Shown here piece by piece: positions 56,672 to 64,000 of a stretch of DNA of 64,000 nt. How positions within the stretch are numbered: position 1 is the stretch's first letter; every line of letters starts with the position of its first letter. The notes under the pieces were generated by a model. That model was not told the origin of the DNA. It saw only the letters and a list, made by a program, of their open reading frames with translations, and searched no databases. The DNA lies in contig JAWZYU010000010.1 in the NCBI GenBank assembly GCA_038380435.1, positions 48,022,135 through 48,086,134 on the forward strand. The letters run 5' to 3'. A program made the translations under genes and the position numbers. The stretch is from Ryuthela nishihirai. Lineage: Eukaryota; Arthropoda; Arachnida; Araneae; Heptathelidae.

Positions 56672-57018
56672 GAATTGTTAAAACATCTGCAAAACATTAT
56701 CGCTGACGCGGTGGGAATCGAACCAGCAATTCTCTAGATACATGCAGGAACGCTCTATCAGGCGCTGAAATCTTCCGGAATAAACCCCTTAAATCTTCAC
56801 TGAGATGTGGCGGACCTTGCGCCATCAAATCATTAGCAACAATTGAAAAAGTTGCCTGTCCTTAAGTGTAGATGGCTCAAGGTTCCGCCACATCTCCAGT
56901 GACAGATTTATAGGTCTTATTCCGGAAGATTTTAGCATCTGATGCGTGGTTTAACGGTAGAGAATTGCGGGTTCGAATCCCGCTGCGTCAGCGATAATTT
57001 TTTCCAGATGTTTTGACA
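56672..57018. mobile_element. Foldback built from two inverted tRNA-like arms
   Basis: The left arm, read on the minus strand, holds ATAGAGCGTTCCTGCATGTA and GCTGGTTCGATTCCCACCGC then GTCAGCGATAAT. The right arm, plus strand, holds GCGTGGTTTAACGGTAGAGA and GCGGGTTCGAATCCCGCTGC then GTCAGCGATAAT. Arms share CCGGAAGATTT, GATGTGGCGGA and outer AAAACATCTG. The right arm lacks the anticodon segment and the left lacks the D-arm start. No TSD was identified. Confidence 0.7.
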
Positions 57019-58179
57019 ATTGTTGAAGTCTATTTCTACAGGTAATCTGTGAATTTATTACGAATATGCCTGGAAACTTGCTACATTCAATCTACTATAT
57101 GTTTAGGCTCTAGCAACGGCGGACGATTCTGTTAGTTAAACATAACTATGTTAGATCTAGTAAAGGAGATCGAAAACATCTGTCTCTTTTGCAAGATCTT
57201 ATGTTTCTCCTCTCCTTTAGAATAAATTTACATTTTTCTTTACAGTCCCTAGTGGATTGGTAGACAAGTAACTCCCACTGTTTACACCTTCTCTTCAATA
57301 CCTTCTGTTCTGACTGGTGTAGGAAGCCTCATATTAGAAGTTAATTTCACCATGATTTAATATTTACTTGAGCATAAACGTAAAAGTATTTTCATAATTC
57401 TAATAAGTGAATTCTAACATAAATTTTACATTTGTAAACTATTCTTCAAATTTCCTCGTTATATATATAACAAGATAGTCTTATTCTGGTTTCCGTATTT
57501 TGTGTATATATGTGAATATCTTCTGCTGATGAATTACATTCATATCAAGATTATAGCCAATGCATTGTTGAATGCGATTCGGGTTACTTCTCTTAACTGT
57601 ATATATAATGAACAAAAGGACTGTTTGCCAGTCTAGTCGAATTAGGAGTGTATTAACAACCTCGCTCCACTGCTACTGCACCCGTACTGGCCATCGTATC
57701 GTAAGTAGAAGATCTAGTTTCCATATTCAACACGTAGAAATTGCTCTCATGGACGTAGTATATCATCATCATCATCCAAATCTCAAAATTGAATATTCTT
57801 GTGTTCCGGGAAACTCCCGAACACAAACTCATTCAGTGAAACTTTCTTTGACCATATTTAATTATACCTTTTTATTTCTTTATTTTTTTTTTTCATTTTC
57901 TTTCAGTCATTTTTTTTTATTATTATCTTTTTCCAGTTTTTTTCATCTCATTTTAATATTTATATATTTTTTTCTTATACAGAAATTTTTTTATATAATG
58001 AGTCAAACAGACCAACAGATCTTAAGAAGGCCAACAGATAATTGTAAAAAAAAATATTTTGTTTGCATTTTTGACTGGTTCAAGAATGTTTTTAAAGTCA
58101 AAAGTTGTAATATTTAATTGATTTTCTTATGAAAGAAAACTCTTTATTTTAATGTATATTTGTTACAATAAAATAAAAT
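57019..58179. other. Spacer, partly T-rich, no supported gene
   Basis: A 181-codon plus-strand ORF (57572-58117) owes its length to a T-rich stretch (57860-57990) giving Phe/Leu/Ser runs. No domain recognised. Confidence 0.4.
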
Positions 58180-60405
58180 GTGTTCTAAATTTTCATATAT
58201 TGATTATCCATCACAAACAGGATTATCAGATTTTTTCATCCTATAAAGCAATGATTTAGTTAGAGCAGAGTTGGTTTTATTTTTAGAATTAGGTTTATTT
58301 CTCTTTTTTTAAGCCGTAATCATTAAACTTATGAATTTTATTACATATTTTGTGTCTGTGTGTATTGCTTGCATTAGAATCATACCAATTTTGAATATCA
58401 TTTATTAACTGTTTTTTGCTCTGCTTTTTGTGAATGTATATGAAAAAGGGGTTTCTAAGTTTGGGTTGATATTGGTAATGGTAACCATTGTATATGTATA
58501 ATATTTTGTTGTGTAATGTGTTGTTTTATTAATATTAAAATGTTACTAATAAAGATTTTAAAATTGCTTTTAAGAGGATTGTTATATAGAACTTCTATTG
58601 ATGCTTTGTAGTCAGTAAAAATAAATATATTTTTTTTTCTCAAATTTGAGGGCCCAATTGATGGCCAAAATTACAGCTGATAGTTCTGCAACAATAATTG
58701 GATAAAGAGTAGTAAATTTAAAAATATGTTCATAATTTTCAACAGGGCACCAAAAGTCACCAGAAAGAGCATTCTTTTCTAAATTGAAGAACCCATCTGT
58801 GAATATATGAATAAAGTTTAAATATTTATCATTTATATAAACTTCAGCCAATGTTTTCAAAATAATTGTATCAGTTAATTTTTTTGATCCAATTCCAGGT
58901 ATATTAGTATTTAAAATTGGAAATGTTGAGGTCCAGCAAGGATTTTGTAATATAGTCTCCACTTAGGCTATTATTTATGATAGTTATTAGTTTATTTTTG
59001 TTTGTTGATGAGTTTATGGAAATATCTGGATAATTTACTTTAATTTTATCAATTATAGGATGGTTTTTGTTTTTAACTATTATTCTATATAATAAATTCT
59101 CTAATAAATATTTCTTTTTATGTGTATGGGAGGTAATGCAGTTTCAGCATAGACATTCAAGCCATTTGAGTTCTGAGGAAGTTCCATACAGAATTTTAAA
59201 ATTTTTATTTGGATTTGCTCTAATGATTTTAATTTAGTTTTAGAAATATTATTTATTAATTCTATGGCATGTAAAAGTTTTGGAAAAATGACAGAATTAA
59301 AAATTAATAGTAAATTTTTAGTTGAGCATCCCCATTTTGTAATACCAAGATATCTTAAAAATTTTTAAAAGTTTATTTGCTTTATCTTTTGCTGTGTCAA
59401 TATATTGTAACCATTTTAATTTTGAATCAAGATGTATACCGAGAAATTTGGAATTATCAGAGATATTTAAAATAATATTATTAATTGTAATTGAGAAATC
59501 TTCAGGTAATTTTTTATTTCTATGGAAGTAAGATATTACTGTTTTATTTATAGCTATTTTCAAATTCCATTCATCACAGTATTTAATAAAATTATTCATT
59601 AATTTCTGCAATCTATTTTGTAAAATATATAGATTTTTATTGTAAGACCAGAAGATGATGTCATCTGCATAAGTTAAAAAAAATATATATCATTGGTAAT
59701 AAAATCTTGTAAATATAGGTTAAATAATAATGGGGACAACATATATCCCCTAGAACAAGGCCATTTTTAAATTGATATGAAGAGGAGGTATGTTTCCAAT
59801 TTTAACTTTAAATTTTCTATTCTTGATGAAGTTTAAGAGAAAACTATAGAGATTTCCACAATTTTTTTTTTAATTTATGTAGTAAACCATTATGTGACAC
59901 AGAGTCAATGGCTTTCTCAAGATCAATTATCATAACAGTCATAAATAATTTATTTTTAATAGCATATTCAGTTGTTGTGTTGTTTTTACCTCTGAGCGGC
60001 ACTTTTTTGCACACCATGGACTAAATGGCCAGGTCACATGGACCCCGAAGGCTCAGAGAAGGTTGGGGGAGGGGACCCACTGGAACAGCTGTTGGGAGAC
60101 AGATGGTAGCCTCCCGTCAAGGCCATCCAGCGTGTTCTTTAACGTGCACAGGGTATGGCTTAACGTCCCATCTGACGGACGGCGGCCTTTCCAAGCCCAT
60201 CGGTGTCCCCCTACTGACCGTGGGCAGGGCGGGGAATTTTGCGGAGATAAATCTCAACGCTGACCCAGCTGGGACTCGAACCTGGGAACTACAGATTGCG
60301 AGCCTGGCGCGCTACCGACTGAGCCACCCCCGCCCCAGCATATTCAGCATCAGAGATTATATTTAAAACTAAATCTTGAGTAGATCTTCCTGGACGTAGT
60401 ATACG
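58180..60405 (-). pseudogene. LINE pseudogene, RT plus RNase H, split by SINE
   Basis: Conceptual minus-strand order: RPGRSTQDLVLNIISDAEYA (near 60390), then a SINE, MIIDLEKAIDSVSHNGLL (59900, first RT Asp), SRGYMLSPLLFN-like (59740), YADDIIFWSYN (59660, catalytic box), NSKFLGIHLDSKLKWLQY (59420), then an RNase H region with FTDGFFNLEK, VAELSAVILAINWAL and TDYKASIEVL (normally TDSKAAI). RT followed by RNase H fits I/Jockey-group LINEs. Frameshifts, stops and a 5' truncation near 60405 leave it inactive. The endonuclease part is absent from the window. Confidence 0.8.
59972..60336 (-). mobile_element. SINE in LINE pseudogene, 11-bp TSD
   Basis: Near consensus with a deletion of about 22 bp after GGGTATGGC. 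Exact agcatattcag at 59961-59971 and 60337-60347. Inserted in RT coding sequence. Confidence 0.93.
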
Positions 60406-60858
60406 TAGTCGCTTTGTAGCACTGCATTGTGTTACACATCTTTCACTAACCAATTAGCGTGTTCTGGTGGCAGATGCTCGCTCTGTGATTCGTTACTGCC
60501 GTTATCAATAGTGTTGTTGAAGACGCAAATAACAATAAAATTTCATCAAAGGAAAGTGTAATCATTTTTATCGTTTTTTAAAAAAAGGAGAAGAAATCCT
60601 GGTTTTTCCATTACTCCCTACGACTGGCTTTCACTCATTCCAAATTATAAACGAATTTATTATGTAGTATTGTTTCACCGGCGAATGTAATCGAGCCCTT
60701 TCACTTTCAGATACGGTTTAGGCTTAACTGCACCAATGCACATTTGCTGAAGATACGTCACTTCAGCTTATGAAAGTGAACAATTAAAATCATACTTATT
60801 GACTGCCTTTAATTGTTCACATCATTACTGTAATAAATAGATATAATTTTATTACCAC
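60406..60858. other. Spacer without recognised gene
   Basis: No ORF or repeat assigned. Confidence 0.4.
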
Positions 60859-61009
60859 TACCGTAAAATCTCGAATATAATGCGCACCCGCGTATAATGC
60901 GCATGCTTGATTTATCCCGAAAGGTTCTGGTAAAATGTAAATTTGTACATAATACGCACCCATAACTTTTCAAGATTTTATTTTAAATTGTATAAAACAT
61001 TTGATTATG

Positions 61010-61709
61010 AACTTTTGGAACTCCAGAAGCATTTTTTCGTGGTCGTTTGGAAGATGCTGCGCGATAGTAGCTCTTCTAAGAAATGAAAGAACATGTTGCT
61101 TCATAAAACGAACTGCCCATTTGCATGATGCTTTAAGTCAGGCGTCGGCAACCTATGACCCGCGGGTCACCAAGTGACCCATTTAATAATTTCAAGTGAC
61201 CCACTTGAGTTCTGCAAATAAAGTATAATATATTTTTATATATTATACTTTATTTGCGGCCCACTTGAGTTCTGCAAATAAAGTATAATATATTTTTATA
61301 TATTATACTTTATTTGCGGAACTCAAGCGGATCACTTGAAATTATTAAATGGGTCACTTGGTGACCCGAGGGTCATAGGTTGCCGACGCCTGCTTTAAAT
61401 TCTGTTGTGCCTCTAAGATATTTTTTAAATTCCAGAGCTTTACGTCTGATTTCAGTGCATGAAACACCGATGCCCTGTTGCCTCCCATCTACTACCCACT
61501 CCATTAATTTATTTTCTAGATCTGGAAAACCTGGTGGTAACCCACGATTCGCTTTTTTCTTACTAGGTTTTTACTTTGTTTTTTCGCCATAATCGGATGT
61601 TTGACTCGTTAATGGAAAAATGACGACTTGCTGTCCGATTGCTGTCAGATTCTGCATATTTTACTACTAACAGCTTTTCTGCTGCAGTATAACATTTCCT
61701 CGAATTCAT
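61010..61709 (-). pseudogene. pogo-type transposase N-terminus (CENP-B-like HTH)
   Basis: Minus-strand conceptual translation starts MNSRKCYTAAEKLLVVKYAE, SDSNRTASRHFSINESNIRL and WRKNK, the first helix-turn-helix of pogo/CENP-B proteins. After a frame change comes FPDLENKLMEWVVDGRQQGI then EIRRKALEF, the second (HTH_CENPB) helix-turn-helix. The hAT-like insertion follows, then KWAVRFMKQHVLSFLRRATI then AQHLPND. The DDE catalytic domain is missing. The fragment could bind DNA in principle, but frame breaks make a product unlikely. Confidence 0.75.
61139..61392. mobile_element. hAT-like palindromic MITE with 60-bp duplication
   Basis: Ends CAGGCGTCGGCAACCTATGA on both sides. TSD ctttaagt (61131-61138) and ctttaaat (61393-61400), 7 of 8. 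The element folds on itself through GGGTCACCAAGTGACCC. Lines 61200-61259 and 61260-61319 are identical, a perfect 60-bp tandem duplication containing an AT-rich palindrome. Inserted in the pogo-type transposase relic. Confidence 0.85.
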
Positions 61710-62032
61710 TTTTAGGACTCCCCACTACTCAAAAGGACAAGAGGAGGGGACGAGGTCACAGAGCGCTGTTGCGAAGAGTGCGAAATGCGTCTTGCAAAAA
61801 TGTCTCACAGTTTTACGTGCGATTGTTCAATATTGAAAATGACGTATTTTTTTGTATGCGAGTATAATACGCACCCCCGTTTTAGCGGGCTAAAATGAGT
61901 AAAAATTGTGCGTATAATACTCGAGTTTTTACGGTTAATGTGTAATACAAAACATGCAAAAAACTTAAAGCACTCTTTATGGACGAAGCGTAACCTACAA
62001 ACACTACAATCAAGTATAATACGAGAGATATA

Positions 62033-62590
62033 CGCTGAGTGATCATTGAAATATTAGCACTCCACCTCATGTTATGTCAATGGGAGGCTAATTTCGAAGC
62101 TCTATAACTTTGAAAATAAACATTTTATGTGAAAATATCACCTAAGATAAATTTATTTTAATTTTTTCTACGAATGTTCAATATTTAAAGAGTTATAAAA
62201 GTTTTGATATTTGAAAATAATATTATCAGTCACAAAATTGACTTCAGAAGTTAATTAAAACTTAGTAATAAGTATTGTGTCAAAGCGTTTAATAAAATAA
62301 GTTTGCATTTTAGAACTTGGTGTTAAGAAGTCTTTCACTATTCTTCAGTTTTGTATGAGTTTTTTAAGACTGGCATTACTGTTGTTAAATATTCAAGCTT
62401 CCATAACTCATTAAATACTCAACGAATATTGTTGAAAATCGAGATATTGATTTATTTGTTTCAGATATTTATCTGCAATCACATTTTTCAAAACAAAAAA
62501 AACTTATTTTAGAAGTTAAATAGCTTCGACGTTAGTGTCCCACTGATCTAAGATGGGAATGAATGGTTATAATTCAATGATCATTCAGTG
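62033..62590. mobile_element. Tc1-type MITE, 558 bp
   Basis: TA at 62031-62032 and 62591-62592. Ends CGCTGAGTGATCATTGAA and inward from the right CACTGAATGATCATTGAA. The interior is homologous to the MITE at 16052-16616 (CATAACTCATTAAATACTCA, TTATCTGCAATCACATTTTT) although the outermost termini differ. Confidence 0.8.
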
Positions 62591-62615
62591 TACATTGTGA
62601 TACTTTTCACTAGTA

Positions 62616-62790
62616 CAGTCGCTCAAAAAAGTATCCGAACACTATGGTTGATTACAGAATTCGGAAAAAATATCTGGCAACGATTTTTTTTAGAAATTAG
62701 TGATATGGCAACTTCGTGTCACGTGACACGAAGTTGTCACGTGACACGAAGTAATCAACCATAGTGTTCGGATACTTTTTTGAGCGACTG
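62616..62790. mobile_element. Palindromic MITE family P, right arm shortened
   Basis: TA flanks. Both ends CAGTCGCTCAAAAAAGTATC. The centre is the palindrome TTCGTGTCACGTGACACGAA followed by a second GTCACGTGACACGAA, so the centre has been duplicated while most of the right arm is lost. Confidence 0.88.
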
Positions 62791-62792
62791 TA

Positions 62793-63098
62793 CCAAGTTT
62801 ATAACCAATGTATAGTTCAATACCTTTAATGTTATTTCGCTTAACTTCAGGCTTTAAAGAACAAATCAACGACTTTTAGCGGGTACTAACAGTTTTGCAC
62901 GACATTCAAATTCCCACACAACTTCCCCACAAAAATACGAGCCGTATTATCAAAAGTTTATACATATATATTTCTAGAAATCAAATGGTGCCATTGGTTA
63001 GTTTTAATCGCAGCACTTTGCAATTAAAGGTATTCAGTCACTATTGCACTGTTGAAGTATGATGATATGAATTGGGTACAGAGGAAAAATTGTCTTGA
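62793..63098. other. Spacer without recognised gene
   Basis: AT-rich unique sequence. Confidence 0.4.
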
Positions 63099-63170
63099 AC
63101 AGGGTGGGATCCGAACCCACGATCTCCTGATATCATGTCAAGTGCTCTTCAATCAAGAGATGACGAAGGC
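63099..63170 (-). other. tRNA-like sequence
   Basis: Minus strand: GAAGAGCACTTGACATGATA then TCAGGAGATCGTGGGTTCGG and ATCCCACC. Similar in order and sequence to 31863-31931, so both may come from one tRNA-derived family. Confidence 0.35.
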
Positions 63171-63187
63171 ACTTCTTGATTGAAGCC

Positions 63188-63925
63188 TCAAGGGGTGAGG
63201 AGAGCAATTCGGGCTTGTTCCCACCTTGAGGGTGAGGGGAGAAAGTCGGCCTTATTCCCACCTTCAGGGTGAGGAGAGCAAGTCGGTCTTGTTCCTACCT
63301 TGAGGGTAAGGAGAACAATTCGGGCTTGTTCCCACCTTGTGGGTGAGGAGAACAATTTGGGCTTGTTCCCACCTTGTGGGTGAGGAGAACAATTTGGGCT
63401 TGTTCCCACCTTGTGGGTGAGGAGAACAAGTCGGTCTTGTTCCCACCTTGTGGGTGAGGGGAACAAGTCGGCCTTATTCCTACCTTGAGGGTGAGGAGAG
63501 CAAGCCAGTCTTGTTCCCACCTTGAGGGTGAGGAGAGCAAGCCGGCTTTTGTTCCTACCTTGAGGGTGAGGAGAGCAAGTCGGTCTTGTTCCCACCTTGA
63601 GGGTGAGGAGAGCAAGCCGGCTTTTGTTCCTACCTTGAGGGTGAGGAGAGCAAGTCGGTCTTGTTCCCACCTTGAGGGTGAGAAGAGCAAGCCGGCCTTT
63701 GTTCCTACCTTGAGGGTGAGGAGAGCTAGTCGGTCTTGTTCCTACCTTGAGGGTGAGGAGAGCTAGTCGACTTTGTTCCTACCTTGAGGGTGAGGAGAGC
63801 AAGTCGGCCTTGTTCCTACCTTGAGGGTGAGGAGAGCAAGTCGGCCTTGTTCCTACCTTGAGGGTGATGAGAGCTACTCGGCCTTGTTCCTACTTTGAGG
63901 GTGAGGGGAGCAAGTCGGCCTTGCA
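63188..63925. repeat. 37-bp minisatellite, about 20 copies
   Basis: Unit GAGGAGAGCAAGTCGGTCTT then GTTCCCACCTTGAGGGT. Variants CCGGCTTTTGTTCCTACC add a base. ORFs of 93-160 codons on both strands simply cycle through the three frames of the repeat and are not genes. Confidence 0.95.
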
Positions 63926-64000
63926 GCCACCTCTTGAGAATGCTAGTAAATGCAAAGAAGGTAAAAAAAATTATGTATATTTAACGCATTTTTATAGAAA
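63926..64000. other. Window end, no feature
   Basis: Short AT-rich sequence after the array. Confidence 0.5.

Larger units (their letters stand above)
60861..61934 (-). mobile_element. pogo/Tigger-like element, internally deleted
   Basis: Left end after TA: CCGTAAAATCTCGAATATAA then TGCGCACC. Right end inward: CCGTAAAAACTCGAGTATTA then TACGCAC. These are typical pogo/Tigger inverted termini. It carries only the N-terminal transposase region (see next entry) and a hAT-like MITE. Confidence 0.8.

Noticed and set aside
57572..58117. 181-codon ORF, membrane-like
   Set aside because: The hydrophobic run comes from a T-rich tract; no domain or codon signal supports it.
63188..63766. ORFs of 93-160 codons on both strands
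   Set aside because: Both strands and several frames are open because of the 37-bp repeat; no start context or domain.
1..64000. A new defence, metabolic or other multi-gene system
   Set aside because: No cluster of host genes exists here; every protein signal I recognise is a transposase or reverse transcriptase.

Overview
This window looks like intergenic or intronic DNA from an invertebrate nuclear genome, most likely an arthropod and plausibly a spider. The arthropod call rests on the mix of AT-rich unique DNA, many copies of one tRNA-derived SINE, mariner, Tc1, pogo and hAT relics, and RTE-like and RNase H-bearing LINEs. The spider suggestion is recollection of similar repeats, not something tested here. 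There is no bacterial gene organisation, no operon, and no convincing host protein-coding gene. Most open reading frames are shadows of repeats.

The dominant feature is a SINE family of about 390 bp, present in roughly 37 full, truncated, chimeric or interrupted copies on both strands. Its 5' head carries pol III A-box-like (TGGCTCAGTCGG) and B-box (GGTTCGAGTCC) motifs. Its 3' end reads ...GCCGCTCAGAGGTAAAACAAYCCAAYCC. Many copies have 11-14 bp target-site duplications (TSDs), including several 5'-truncated ones, which points to mobilisation by a LINE.

Layout. 1-8 kb: SINEs, a mariner relic, a three-layer nest (hAT-like element holding a SINE and a 72-bp TTAA MITE) and a pogo-like MITE. 8.8-10 kb: a 59-bp satellite. 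11-14 kb: SINEs and a decayed mariner transposase split by a chimeric SINE. 14-19 kb: a hAT-like MITE, a LINE reverse transcriptase fossil split by a Tc1-type MITE, and a 42-bp minisatellite. 19-22 kb: SINEs nested in SINEs. 22.2-29.8 kb: the centrepiece, two nearly full-length LINEs head to head inside one old SINE. The minus-strand copy has an intact 1003-codon endonuclease/reverse transcriptase ORF; the plus-strand copy is a pseudogene. 33-40 kb: more SINEs, a 26-bp minisatellite, palindromic MITEs and a hAT-like MITE with an exact 8-bp TSD. 41.5-43.2 kb: a 300-bp tandem array of palindromic MITE sequence abutting a Tc1 transposase pseudogene. 44-57 kb: SINEs, a 5'-truncated third LINE copy, a possible SINE 3' transduction and a tRNA-derived foldback. 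58-60.4 kb: a decayed RNase H-bearing LINE. 60.8-62.8 kb: a pogo/Tigger relic keeping its DNA-binding domain, plus MITEs. 63.2-63.9 kb: a 37-bp minisatellite.

The elements interact as a layered record. SINEs land in LINEs, LINEs land in SINEs, and MITEs share termini with the transposase genes that may have moved them. I found no new cellular system. The notable material is the nested and recombinant history of these elements. All boundaries were read by eye and may be off by a few bases.
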